Positions 9,468 through 17,823 of a DNA stretch of 64,000 nt are shown here, one piece after another. The stretch covers positions 14,943 to 78,942 of the forward strand of contig DATKLL010000148.1 in assembly GCA_035542475.1 (NCBI GenBank), in the 5' to 3' direction. Position 1 is the first letter of the stretch. Each line of letters begins with the position of its first letter. This DNA comes from DATKLL01 sp035542475 (GTDB lineage: Bacteria; Desulfobacterota; Syntrophia; Syntrophales; UBA2185). The notes under the pieces are model-generated. The model saw only the letters and a list, made by a program, of their open reading frames with translations, did no database searches and was not told the origin of the DNA. The translations under genes were made by a program, and so were the position numbers.

Positions 9468-10391
9468 CTATTCCTCCTGCCAGTAGTGAATGAAATAGGG
9501 ATAAAAAGTACCTTCACCTATCGTTAGACCCGCGCTGATTTTATAAAGGCTGCGGGGACTGCCGGTGCGAACGATAATATCCATATAGTATGACGGCGCA
9601 AACCATCCCTTCTGTTTCTCCAGATAAAGCATCTTGCCCGTTAACGCGACAAGTTCCGGCATGGCTCTTATTGTCTTTCTTGCGACATAGTCCCTTATCT
9701 TCGCCACCTTGCTGTCATCGATATTAAGAAATGCCTTCAAGACGGAATCACCGGCCGTATTTGGATTAAAGCCCGTGGTCGGCAGGATCGTCACCGCAGA
9801 AGCCAGTCGACTGAAAAGATCGGCGTCAACGCCCCTTATGAGTTTCATCTCTTCCAGGTACTGAAGATCATATTTACGGGGCGTATAGGGAAACCCGTGG
9901 TTTCTGTAATATGGCGCCTTGGCCCCGTTTACTCGGGCCATATCACCCTGGCTGATCCAGTCCAGAAAGCTATCCGTAAATATAGCGCCCCGCTCGGAGT
10001 CTGTTTCATTGGTGACAAGCCTTTGCAGGGCCTCCTGGTTTCGCGCTGTGAGAGACAGGCGTCCGTTGCTGTCCTGAGCCATTACAAAGACGCCGTCAGA
10101 GATCATCACTTCCGATCCGTCAAGGGGTATGGATTTCAGATCAGTAATATCACTCTGCGCAATCACTATTCCATTCTCCGTAATTTGCCCTGTAAGCATG
10201 ATGTAGATAAGTGTGTCATAGGCTGAACGGGTCTTGATGATGGCCTCGGCCTTGTCACGCAGCCCCTCTGAGGTTCTTATATGCTCTTTGACCAGCCAGT
10301 TGAAACCCAGGCCAATGGCAAGAATCACCGCCGCCAGAAGCGCGATCAGAATGGTCACGGAGCCTCGCTCATTGCTCGTATAGTTTTTCAT
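9468..10391 (-). CDS. gspK: Minor pseudopilin GspK
   Basis: This 307-residue protein opens with a short leader and RGSVTILIALLAAVILAIG, a pseudopilin-type hydrophobic helix, here with Val replacing the usual Glu5 region. The central part holds the GspK/T2SSK insertion (FLDWISQGD, LIRGVDADLFSRLA) and helix-hairpin-helix-like segments (NPNTAGDSVLKAFL), followed by a beta C-terminus. GspK caps the pseudopilus tip with GspI and GspJ. It overlaps gspJ by about 20 bases. GspK is known to lack Glu5, which fits. Confidence 0.88.
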   Translation of the reverse strand: MKNYTSNERGSVTILIALLAAVILAIGLGFNWLVKEHIRTSEGLRDKAEAIIKTRSAYDTLIYIMLTGQITENGIVIAQSDITDLKSIPLDGSEVMISDGVFVMAQDSNGRLSLTARNQEALQRLVTNETDSERGAIFTDSFLDWISQGDMARVNGAKAPYYRNHGFPYTPRKYDLQYLEEMKLIRGVDADLFSRLASAVTILPTTGFNPNTAGDSVLKAFLNIDDSKVAKIRDYVARKTIRAMPELVALTGKMLYLEKQKGWFAPSYYMDIIVRTGSPRSLYKISAGLTIGEGTFYPYFIHYWQEE

Positions 10392-11067
10392 AGCCTCGCT
10401 TCCACTGAGAATTCACATGCATTGCGTACATGAACATTCTGTTTTCACCACCTCGCGTGTAGTCGACTCGAACCAGCAGGGGGAGCTGTTTTGTCTCAGC
10501 TCCTTCAAATATACTCCGCCATTTATGCTTTTCATCTCGAACATCATAACCGTAAAATTCGAATTGAACCCTGTCAGCACCTTCGAGGATTTTGACGGAT
10601 TGACCTTTCCGATAGGCGCCCGACGCAAGGTCTTCCTTGAGATCTTCGAACGACTTGGCGTAAACGGGGAGTTCATAATAAACCAGACTTATTTTCCCAT
10701 CTGCCGTCACTTCTTTTCTCATCCAGACGACGACGGGGAGATCCCCGGCAAAAGGCGCCAGAGTCACAAACGAGATCCCCTCCTGATTTCCTCTGAAATA
10801 AGGAAACCAGCCCTGTGCGCTCGTATTCACATAATAATCAATGGTTGAATGAAAACTCTTATCTGTCCAGATTTTCTGAGCGTAATCCCAGAAACAGAGC
10901 CCTTTATCAACAAGTCCCTGGTATTGCATCAACCCCTGATTCAAGGCCATTCCCCCTAATAGGAGCATTGCTGAAAAAATGGCCATGGCCACAACGACCT
11001 CTATCAGGCTGTAACCAGGAGCGGTGCGTCTCTCACCTCCATGATAACGGCCGTGAACGAAAGACAT
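10369..11067 (-). CDS. gspJ: Minor pseudopilin GspJ
   Basis: From ATG 11067 the protein is 232 residues, with a leader ending at RTAPG, then YSLIEVVVAMAIFSAMLLLG, the type IV pilin-like helix with Glu5. The size, larger than GspG/H/I, and the position between gspI and gspK fit GspJ. A longer frame from 11109 exists, but GGGAG ten bases before ATG 11067 favours the shorter form. It overlaps the end of gspI by about 35 bases. It is a tip subunit of the pseudopilus. Confidence 0.85.
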   Translation of the reverse strand: MSFVHGRYHGGERRTAPGYSLIEVVVAMAIFSAMLLLGGMALNQGLMQYQGLVDKGLCFWDYAQKIWTDKSFHSTIDYYVNTSAQGWFPYFRGNQEGISFVTLAPFAGDLPVVVWMRKEVTADGKISLVYYELPVYAKSFEDLKEDLASGAYRKGQSVKILEGADRVQFEFYGYDVRDEKHKWRSIFEGAETKQLPLLVRVDYTRGGENRMFMYAMHVNSQWKRGYEKLYEQ

Positions 11068-11464
11068 GGATATGATACTCCCTGATCGACTTTTTAAATT
11101 CCAAGACAAAATCGACTCGATATAGAAATAGATCGTGTGAGAGATTTCTTCTGACCATTACCCCGCTTGCAGAAGCAGTCCCTGACCGGTCCCGATTATT
11201 CTGAGCAAGAAGGTGCGATACCCATTTCATAATCACGCCATCTCCCATGTCTTCCGTTCCAGATTGTCTTTCCAGCTCTATGATCTTCAGGAGACTTCCT
11301 GCCTGCAAAAGCTTTGCGGACAGGAGATTGACCTGGTTCACTCTCTCCATGTGGTTGAATCCCACTCTGAAAAGATACATGGCGGCTGCGATGCTTGCTG
11401 TCAGGATGAGGCCGGCAATCAATACCTCCAGGACGAGAAATCCCCGCGAATCGTCTCCTCTCAT
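11033..11464 (-). CDS. gspI: Minor pseudopilin GspI
   Basis: This 143-residue pseudopilin has a short leader (MRGDDSRG) and the helix FLVLEVLIAGLILTASIAAA, with the conserved Glu at position 5 of the mature form. The rest is a small beta-rich domain. Its ATG overlaps the gspH stop (ATGA). Together with GspJ and GspK it would form the pseudopilus tip. The name follows from length and order (H-I-J-K). Confidence 0.85.
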   Translation of the reverse strand: MRGDDSRGFLVLEVLIAGLILTASIAAAMYLFRVGFNHMERVNQVNLLSAKLLQAGSLLKIIELERQSGTEDMGDGVIMKWVSHLLAQNNRDRSGTASASGVMVRRNLSHDLFLYRVDFVLEFKKSIREYHIHVFRSRPLSWR

Positions 11465-11862
11465 GTCCCTCTTCTTTCAAGGGAAAGATCACCCAGCGGG
11501 GCTTTAACCACAAGGTGCTGGACCACGTCGTCCACGCTCAATACAATTATGCCCCCGGACGATGTTCCATTCGGAAAAAAAACGATGGACTCAGAGAGAT
11601 GGACATTTATCCCGCCGAATATTTTCTTTCCCCCATCGACTGTCATATTACCGTCCTGCGATGAAATAACCTTCCTTTCACTGTAAAGGAAAGCGTCCCG
11701 CCTCAATTCGGAAACGTAAGCCATGACCTCCTGCACGCGCAGAGAGGAATTGTACGTAGCATACATGCCGTATGAAACCGGCAGGGCAACCGACAACACC
11801 ATCCCCACGAGAATGACAACAATGAGGAGCTCGATGACTGTGAATCCTCTTTTTTTACACAT
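11461..11862 (-). CDS. gspH: Minor pseudopilin GspH, first gene of the secretion operon
   Basis: This 133-residue pseudopilin has a very short leader (MCKKRG) and the helix FTVIELLIVVILVGMVLSVA, with Glu5 present. The remainder fits the GspH beta domain (VQEVMAYVSELRRDAFLYSE). It is the promoter-proximal gene of the cluster and has a leader of about 250 bases. A second, truncated copy of its first 50 codons, with the same upstream DNA, lies at 15.04-15.40 kb. Confidence 0.88.
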   Translation of the reverse strand: MCKKRGFTVIELLIVVILVGMVLSVALPVSYGMYATYNSSLRVQEVMAYVSELRRDAFLYSERKVISSQDGNMTVDGGKKIFGGINVHLSESIVFFPNGTSSGGIIVLSVDDVVQHLVVKAPLGDLSLERRGT

Positions 11863-12190
11863 GCAATTGAATCTCTCCGCAGCAAGCTAAGGAAATGCAC
11901 TCGCTGACGAATTCACGATGATTAGGCACGAAATCGAAACCGTAGATGTCTGCACATGTTCAATGGAATTGCCAGAGGAAAAGTTTTCGAAACTCGATAC
12001 TTATCGGGACAAGCACTCTAACTTTAGCAAAAGTTGAAGCATCAGTTCCCTGTATGACCATATATGACTGTAATTTTAAATGCCGTCATCCATGTTAATC
12101 CTTCGTCGGTCAGGCATGTCCATTATACCAGCGCATTTATAAACGTCTTCTGTTGTGTTGTTATGACAAAATGATGATGTTTTTGTTAAT
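11710..12190 (-). repeat. Direct repeat copy 1: gspH start plus leader and promoter
   Basis: The first part of gspH and all its upstream DNA to about 12190 reappear at 15037-15402 in the same orientation. Long identical blocks are visible, such as GGAAACGTAAGCCATGAC and TCTTCTGTTGTGTTGTTATG. This copy keeps two stretches, of about 30 and 60 bases, that the other lacks. It drives the intact operon. The exosortase-protease gene lies between the two copies. Confidence 0.9.
12122..12131 (-). promoter_or_regulatory. Extended -10 promoter for the gsp operon
   Basis: On the minus strand the sequence reads TGGTATAATGG, a perfect extended -10 element (TGnTATAAT). No good -35 hexamer is visible, as is common with extended -10 promoters. 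It would give a leader of about 250 bases before gspH. The duplicated copy near 15343-15352 keeps TGGTATAAC, so the element is conserved. Confidence 0.5.
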
Positions 12191-12208
12191 TAGTGATAAC
12201 ATGCCAAT

Positions 12209-12230
12209 ATTATGCAAGTTATTGCATAAT
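12209..12230. other. Perfect AT-rich inverted repeat upstream of the gsp promoter
   Basis: The arms ATTATGCAA and TTGCATAAT (9 bp, perfect) flank a GTTA loop. The palindrome lies between the end of the exosortase-protease gene and the gsp promoter. It could be a regulator-binding site or a weak terminator. It is not present in the second copy of the repeat. Confidence 0.4.
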
Positions 12231-12305
12231 TTTCTGAAGGCGGGCAAGGACATCTCCCGGCACAGGAGGAATAAGAACATGAGGCGAGCGGCAGATTCTC
12301 TGATC

Positions 12306-14804
12306 TTATTTTTTCTCTAATCGGTTTCGCCGCATTCCAAATACCGCTACCGCAGCCAGGGCCGGCACCAGCACCAAAAACCCCACATAACTGAGGGCAG
12401 GAACAGGCGAGGATGTCGAGGCATTGATGGCGGCTTCGAGGTTGATACGTGTTTTGCCGTAGTTGATCTTGACATCCGTCAAAGGATCCCCCGTGCTGAC
12501 GAGAATCGACCGCACATCAGCCGGTGTAAGAAAATAACCCAACTTTTCCTTCGCAGCATTTTGCAGTATAGCAGCGGCGCCCGCCGCATAGGGAGAAGCC
12601 GCCGAAGTGCCGCCAAAATTGCTCACGTAAGAACCCCCTTTAGCGGTCGTATAGGCCATGTGCGACGGCGCTAAAAGCCCGAGAATCGGCGCTGTGTTGG
12701 AATAGGGCGTTTCCCGGTCCGGTGTAATCGAGTAAGACCAGGCAACTGGATTTGGACTGCAAGAGGCATGCGTCCCCTGATTGGGCGCACAGGATGATGG
12801 ATCCACGCAAAACCCCAGAGTCCCCAGAGACGCATCAAAAACAGCCCCCACAGCGATCACATGCGATATGCAGGATGGCCAGGCGATTGCATTACAATAG
12901 CCGTTATTTCCCGAAGACACAAAAATCGTAATGCCCGCGGCGACGGCATTGGCGGCAGCTGAGGTCATGGCGGTGGAGTAGCTGTCGCAGGCCGTTGTGA
13001 ACTGTCCGCTTCCCATGCTCGTGTTAATGACCATGATCGGATAATTCGGATTGTCATTCTGGTGCGTGATGCACCACTCCCAACCCGCAATAATGTCCGA
13101 AGTATAGGCCTCCCCGGTCGAGCCGTGAGTGACTTTGACGGCATAGAGTTTCGCGCCGTAGGCCACCCCGCCGATATAATCACCCGTCGTACCCGTATCG
13201 CCCGCAGCGATGCCCGCACAGCTTGTGCCGTGGCCGTTTACGTCCATCGGATCAGCATCCTGGACAGCGGGGTTGTTATACTCCCCGCCAAAGTCGTAGC
13301 CGCCAAGCACCTTGGCGCTAAGCTTCGGGTGCGTGTAGTCGATGCCCGTATCCACAATGGCTATGGCCACGCCCTGGCCGTTGTAAGTGCCGCGAACGGC
13401 AGAGGCATCAATCAGCGGGATCCCCTGGGCGGTGTGAATCTGAAGCTTACGATCCAATTCAATGGAGAAGACGTCGCCATGTTGGCGCAGATCTTCAAGT
13501 CCTCCACGGGTCACCTCAGCGGCAAATCCGGCGTGGTAATCAAAAAAGTTCGTGACTTTTACCCGGTTTGCGTTTAACCCCATTAAAACCCGTTGCTGTA
13601 TCCACCTGACATTTTGCCGGCGCGTCACCCTGCCCTCCGGCCGTTTCATGTCCTCCCGTCCGGGATCCGCCAGGTTCACGATAACATAGGTCGTGGCCCG
13701 GCTGCTATTAAAGCCGCGAAGGATGCCCGCCTCGTCAATGAGCCGCGCCTGGGCACAGACCGGCAGGGGCCGGCCAAGCGCAAGGATTCCGAGGAATAAA
13801 AGTAAAACCATACAGAGTATCGCAGGGCGCACCTTTGCAAAACGAATATTCATCAAGCGCCATCGGATCGACAGCCCCCCTCCCAAGGTGAGCCAAAGAA
13901 CGAGCGGTATAAGCGATTGCGCTGTGAGGTGGACCGCTGTCGCCACCGGGAGAAAATCCATCAATCCGTATCCGACAACAATGACATTGAAGACGCGAAG
14001 AACAAGATGCAGCGCCGCTAAAATAACCGTTCCGATGAGCAGCGCTCTGGTTTTTGACATTCGTGTCATGCCGTCGTCGGCAAGAACAAGTGCGCCAAAG
14101 ACTACAAGGTTGACGGTGTGGTAATAGATTTCATGGTGATGGGCAAATATAATTTTGGCCCCGAAAATTGAAAAAATGAAACTCAGCAATGCATCACTGG
14201 AGATAATATAGCCCTGATTGAGCGGAATCCAGATGATAAAGAGGGTACTCGACGCAACAGCAAATCCGACGACAAATCTTCCGATCGCGCCAGGCTTTTT
14301 TGTCTTGTCGCAGAAGCGGACCCAGACATGGCAGGTGACCAGTACAATCAAAATCGTCCAGATCTGACCGATGTAGGCATGAAAATAATTGAACCATGAC
14401 GGTACGGCCGAGCCGAGGGCGATGGTCAAGCCCAGGCGGAGAGTATTGGCCGCGGTGAGAAAAAGCATACCGGCGAGCAGACCTTGAATTCTGTCCGCAG
14501 GCGTCGCCGGAAAAGAAAAGAGAAAAACCGCAAAAATAAGGATCATGAAAACCGGTGTGCATTCCGGGACGATCCATACGGATAATCCGTCTGCAAAAAG
14601 ATATTCCCCCCTGGCAACGATTGGCATACCGAAAACACCGAGCAGCAGACTTGTGAGTTTGGCTGTCAGTCGATTGACCGGCGCGTAAACGGGGTCGGGA
14701 AGCAGACTTGCCGCAACATAAAAGACAAGAGCGTTAAGTGAAAATCGGAAGAGAAGGCGCCTGTAACCCGTACGCTGAGTTTCAACTTTTCCTTCTCGGG
14801 ACAC
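12306..14804 (-). CDS. Exosortase fused to a subtilisin-like protease with a sorting-type tail
   Basis: This 832-residue frame starts best at GTG 14804, eight bases after a strong GGAGG; an ATG at 14819 overlaps that site. The first ~315 residues are a polytopic exosortase/archaeosortase domain with the likely catalytic Cys82 (PECTP), Arg123 (NTLRL) and His142 (NYFHAYIG). A second hydrophobic helix block follows. An internal Met318 then begins a signal-peptide-like stretch ending at VCAQA. The rest is an S8 peptidase: Asp485 (IVDTGIDYTHP), His525 (NGHGTSCAG), Ser734 (GGTSAASP), with many Cys. The tail has PVPALSYVG, a hydrophobic helix and MRRNR, like an IPTL-CTERM-type sorting signal. Separate translation of the protease from Met318 is possible, though no close ribosome site is seen. 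Confidence 0.88.
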   Translation of the reverse strand: MSREGKVETQRTGYRRLLFRFSLNALVFYVAASLLPDPVYAPVNRLTAKLTSLLLGVFGMPIVARGEYLFADGLSVWIVPECTPVFMILIFAVFLFSFPATPADRIQGLLAGMLFLTAANTLRLGLTIALGSAVPSWFNYFHAYIGQIWTILIVLVTCHVWVRFCDKTKKPGAIGRFVVGFAVASSTLFIIWIPLNQGYIISSDALLSFIFSIFGAKIIFAHHHEIYYHTVNLVVFGALVLADDGMTRMSKTRALLIGTVILAALHLVLRVFNVIVVGYGLMDFLPVATAVHLTAQSLIPLVLWLTLGGGLSIRWRLMNIRFAKVRPAILCMVLLLFLGILALGRPLPVCAQARLIDEAGILRGFNSSRATTYVIVNLADPGREDMKRPEGRVTRRQNVRWIQQRVLMGLNANRVKVTNFFDYHAGFAAEVTRGGLEDLRQHGDVFSIELDRKLQIHTAQGIPLIDASAVRGTYNGQGVAIAIVDTGIDYTHPKLSAKVLGGYDFGGEYNNPAVQDADPMDVNGHGTSCAGIAAGDTGTTGDYIGGVAYGAKLYAVKVTHGSTGEAYTSDIIAGWEWCITHQNDNPNYPIMVINTSMGSGQFTTACDSYSTAMTSAAANAVAAGITIFVSSGNNGYCNAIAWPSCISHVIAVGAVFDASLGTLGFCVDPSSCAPNQGTHASCSPNPVAWSYSITPDRETPYSNTAPILGLLAPSHMAYTTAKGGSYVSNFGGTSAASPYAAGAAAILQNAAKEKLGYFLTPADVRSILVSTGDPLTDVKINYGKTRINLEAAINASTSSPVPALSYVGFLVLVPALAAVAVFGMRRNRLEKK

Positions 14805-14948
14805 AACCATCACCTCCATTTATGGTTTGTTCTTTTTGTGATATACTTTTTTCAGTCACCGACTTAATATCACCGGCAATAATATGCCTGAAACACATTT
14901 TTCCAGTTCCGCATGCATCATCATATCCATAAGACGCAGGTTCATAAA

Positions 14949-14994
14949 AAAACCCAAACCGATCAATTATATTCCTTTGATCGATCCGGGTTTT
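14949..14994. terminator. Stem-loop, probable terminator, between gspH remnant and exosortase gene
   Basis: The arms AAAACCC...CGATCAA and TTGATCG...GGGTTTT form an imperfect stem of about 17 bp around an 11-base loop, ending in a T run on either strand. It would stop minus-strand transcripts coming from the duplicated gsp promoter before they reach the exosortase gene. Confidence 0.6.
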
Positions 14995-15027
14995 CTGATT
15001 CCAAATATATGGTCAGCAAAATGCCCG

Positions 15028-15189
15028 TCAATGACTGGAAACGTAAGCCATGACTTCCGGCGCGCGCATAGGGGCATTGCACGTGGCATACATGCCGTAT
15101 AAGACCGGTAGGTCAACCGACAACACAATCCCCACGAGAACGACGACAATGAGGAGCTTGATTACTGTGAATCCTCTTTTTTTACACAT
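15028..15189 (-). pseudogene. Truncated second copy of gspH
   Basis: The frame starts with MCKKRGFTVIKLLIVVVLVG and follows gspH for about 50 codons, with Glu5 changed to Lys, then stops shortly after VMAYVS where the homology ends. The Glu-to-Lys change at the key pilin position and the missing C-terminal two thirds make it non-functional. The homology continues upstream into the duplicated promoter region. Confidence 0.9.
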
Positions 15190-15402
15190 GCAATTCACGA
15201 TGATTAGGCACGAAATCGGAACCGTAGATCTCTGTGTATGTTCAATGGAAGCGCCGGAGGCAGAGTTTTCGAAACCTGAGATTTGTTGGAACAAGCACCG
15301 TTATCCATGTTAATTCTTCGTCGGTCAGGCATTTCCGTTATACCAGCGCGTTTATAAACATCTTCTGTTGTGTTGTTATGACAAAATAATGATGTTTTTG
15401 TT
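15037..15402 (-). repeat. Direct repeat copy 2: gspH fragment, leader and promoter
   Basis: This is the second copy of the block at 11710-12190, with two internal deletions and many point changes, so the duplication is not recent. It keeps the extended -10 (TGGTATAAC). The 15403-15638 gap after it shows no gene. It ends with AATTGTGATATAAGA, a possible -10 region for the DsbC-like gene downstream. Confidence 0.9.
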
Positions 15403-15638
15403 AACGAATAATATTGCCTTGATATCAGGTACTTATTCCGTTGATAAAGAGGTGCTTACCGTTGCGGTGATTTAACACCGAGAGGAGGAAACCGTCGTGC
15501 ATCCTGTATCAACCACGTTTTGAGCAAGCTTCACAAAATGTTCACATGATTTTAATCTGAATAAAACAATTGTGATATAAGAAAGCTAGCTTCAAGGAGC
15601 GCCGAAATTTTTTGTAATTGAAACCGAGGAGGAGGCTG

Positions 15639-16421
15639 ATGATGAAAAAGATGCTCTGCGTTATGGTGTGGGTAGTGATGATTTGCTGCGCAGGAACGGC
15701 TATTGCCGGGACAGACGTTGAAAAGATTTTGAAAACAACATTCCCCGATTTTGCATTCGATTCTGTATCTCCGTCGCCGGTAAAAGGGATCTATGAAGTA
15801 GTAGGGGGGAAGAGAATATTCTACTTTGCACCGCAAGAAGGCATCCTCATCCTGGGACAGATGTTCGACAAAACAAAGCGGAATCTGACCGCTGAACGGA
15901 TGAAAGAGATATCGGCCAAGGCCGATGAGCAGATGGCCGAGATGGCCAAGGACTTACCTCTCGATAAAGCAATCAAGACCGGTAACGGACCGCACGTAGT
16001 GATAGAGTTCACCGATCCCGACTGCCCTTACTGCCGCAGGGCGGCACAGTTCTTTGAGTCTCGGACTGATGTGACCAAATACACCTTCTTCACTGCCCTC
16101 CCAATGCACCCGGATGCCAAGAACAAGGTGCGTTATATACTCTGTCAGAAGGAGAGAAGCAAGGCATTCGAAGAGGTGATGAAAGGCAAAATCGATGGCG
16201 GCAAGTATGAGACCTGCACAAACGCTGAAGTCGAAGACCTGATCAAGCTTCATGAGTCCGCGGCTGCAAAGCTTGGCGTCTCAGGGACGCCATTCTTCAT
16301 CATTTACGGCAGACCGGTTTCCGGCGCCGATATCCCAAAACTCGAAAGTCTGCTGGGCGAGAAAGTCATCAACGGTAAAGAGGATAAACCTGTCAATCCC
16401 ACTGTGCCGCAAGCCAGATAA
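15639..16421 (+). CDS. DsbC-like periplasmic disulfide isomerase
   Basis: This 260-residue protein starts at ATG 15639, just after a strong GAGGAGG. A signal peptide ends near TAIAG. An N-terminal dimerisation-type region (FPDFAFDSVSPSPVKGIYEV) precedes a thioredoxin fold with the redox motif CPYC in FTDPDCPYCRRA and the cis-proline loop GVSGTPFFII. It should shuffle or reduce disulfides in the periplasm. It is divergent from, and transcribed away from, the secretion genes. The neighbouring subtilase is Cys-rich and may be a client; that is inference. Confidence 0.92.
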   Translation: MMKKMLCVMVWVVMICCAGTAIAGTDVEKILKTTFPDFAFDSVSPSPVKGIYEVVGGKRIFYFAPQEGILILGQMFDKTKRNLTAERMKEISAKADEQMAEMAKDLPLDKAIKTGNGPHVVIEFTDPDCPYCRRAAQFFESRTDVTKYTFFTALPMHPDAKNKVRYILCQKERSKAFEEVMKGKIDGGKYETCTNAEVEDLIKLHESAAAKLGVSGTPFFIIYGRPVSGADIPKLESLLGEKVINGKEDKPVNPTVPQAR

Positions 16422-16551
16422 GTGGTAGGCGTTGGGAACACTATGATTCAGTAAGGTCCTGATGTACACGAACGCATGAGAAAGGTTTAGAGTGAAAGAT
16501 CGAAGTACAGTGTACTACGGCAGATCCGTTGCTAAAAGCAAAAGAGAGAAA

Positions 16552-16607
16552 GTTGTCATACTGAGCCCGTCGAAGTGTGGTCACACTCCGACAAGCTCAG
16601 TATAACA
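16552..16607. repeat. GTCAT-type inverted repeat
   Basis: The segment is a long hairpin with arms GTCATACTGAGC..GTCG and CGAC..GCTCAGTATAAC around AGTGTGGTCACACT. It is related to the other GTCAT repeats by its ends. It lies between the convergent dsbC-like and lectin genes. The rest of 16422-16619 shows no gene. Confidence 0.7.
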
Positions 16608-16619
16608 GTAACATAACGA

Positions 16620-17228
16620 TTAAGATACTCTCCCTTTGACCACCCGAACCCCCCCTAACATGGCCAATCCAGACCCCAAGAGCCACACCACGCCCGGAAT
16701 TGGAACTACTGGATTAGGAGGATTATTTTCTCCCATTTCCCTTTCTACTAAAAAACCCGAGATGTTCCTAAGGTTTCCCTCGTCATTCCACATCCAGGCG
16801 TGCTTCCTATATTTGCTCCATATGGCAAGGTGTTGTTCCGAATCGTGGCCATAATAATCGTTAGGTTCCCCCTTCGACCATCTGTGATAATTCCAGGGTT
16901 CATTTGTCGCCCAATGCCATTTGTTCGATCCATCCTGATACCCACCGATCCAGAACTCGCCGTTAACCCCCTGCAGTAATTTTTGTACATATCTCTGTTC
17001 CGTCTTGCTTGTAATGGTGGCGAGATGGTAAGAGCTGCCCCAACTCGCGACTTCCGCTGCTGCATCGTCCCAGGACACGCCCTTTTTAAACACGAGAATG
17101 TACTCATTGTCGCCGGAGAATGTGGAATCGGCCAGGGGACCGACGGTCATGCAGGCGACACTCTGAGCCGCTACTGCGCAACAAATGATAATGACCAGAA
17201 CGATTGTGACGATTACTTTCTTTTTCAT
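16620..17228 (-). CDS. C-type lectin domain protein with PEP-CTERM sorting tail
   Basis: This 202-residue exported protein has a signal peptide (about 1-25), a C-type lectin-like domain (about 40-165) with the typical WDDAAAEVASWGSSYHLATI start, EFWIGGYQD, and a WND-containing end (AWMWNDEGN). A C-terminal PEP-CTERM-like tail follows: VVPIPGVVWLLGSG, a hydrophobic helix and a basic end. A GGAGG precedes the ATG. It should be sorted to the envelope and cleaved by an exosortase, probably binding glycans. The calcium-site residues are only partly conserved. Whether the nearby exosortase handles it is not known. Confidence 0.88.
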   Translation of the reverse strand: MKKKVIVTIVLVIIICCAVAAQSVACMTVGPLADSTFSGDNEYILVFKKGVSWDDAAAEVASWGSSYHLATITSKTEQRYVQKLLQGVNGEFWIGGYQDGSNKWHWATNEPWNYHRWSKGEPNDYYGHDSEQHLAIWSKYRKHAWMWNDEGNLRNISGFLVEREMGENNPPNPVVPIPGVVWLLGSGLAMLGGVRVVKGRVS

Positions 17229-17388
17229 AATTCCTCCCTTTTATTTATTTGATAGTTTTTGCCCTTGGGCGTTTAAAGAAAAATTTATGACGGTTCCGAG
17301 AACTCCTTGTTTCCTCCCTTTCGGTTTGAGTCTTCATGGCGGCCGCACTCGATGCCGACCAAATCCTCCTCCGAAACAATTATGCAGA

Positions 17389-17823
17389 TTACGCATTCGG
17401 CGCGCCCTCTTTTCTTATCGTTTGATCGCGAAATTCTATTTCAGTCTTTGTTCCCCTCCTGGACCCCTCCGGTGAGGAAATACTTTCTTCTTCAGTGGCC
17501 GCAAATTCGATTTGATAGATGCCTGTCTTCTCATTCAGGGAAATCTTGCTTTGGAGGTTCTTGGGAAGATCGATGCGGACGCCGCCCAGAAGGAGGTAGA
17601 CATTCTTTTCCGGGCGGCTCCCTTCTTCCTCCGTAACACAGAGCTCCATTCGGCCAATGCCGTTTGGCACATGGGTCCATTTTTCTTGACTGCGAGAAAG
17701 GAAATCGCGCATAATCATTTCGATTATGGAGGACCGCGAACTGTTCGATTCGCAAACGATCCGATCCAAGGATTCCTTCAGTTCCTGGCTCGTTCGGAAA
17801 GATATCATTACCGCTTTTCTCAT
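17389..17823 (-). CDS. Ribbon-helix-helix (CopG-like) protein with extra C-terminal domain
   Basis: This 144-residue protein begins with an RHH-type unit: VMISFRTSQELKESLDRI, then SRSSIIEMIMRDFL. The remaining ~90 residues are beta-rich (VYLLLGGVRIDLPKNLQSKI) and unrecognised. AAGGAG seven bases before the ATG supports it as a real gene. RHH proteins usually repress their own promoter or act as antitoxins, but no toxin partner is adjacent. The target is unknown. Confidence 0.7.
   Translation of the reverse strand: MRKAVMISFRTSQELKESLDRIVCESNSSRSSIIEMIMRDFLSRSQEKWTHVPNGIGRMELCVTEEEGSRPEKNVYLLLGGVRIDLPKNLQSKISLNEKTGIYQIEFAATEEESISSPEGSRRGTKTEIEFRDQTIRKEGAPNA

Noticed and set aside
12279..12319. 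Thirteen-codon frame MRRAADSLILFFL after AGGAGGA
   Set aside because: It has a good ribosome site but is too short, and it overlaps the end of the exosortase gene on the other strand.
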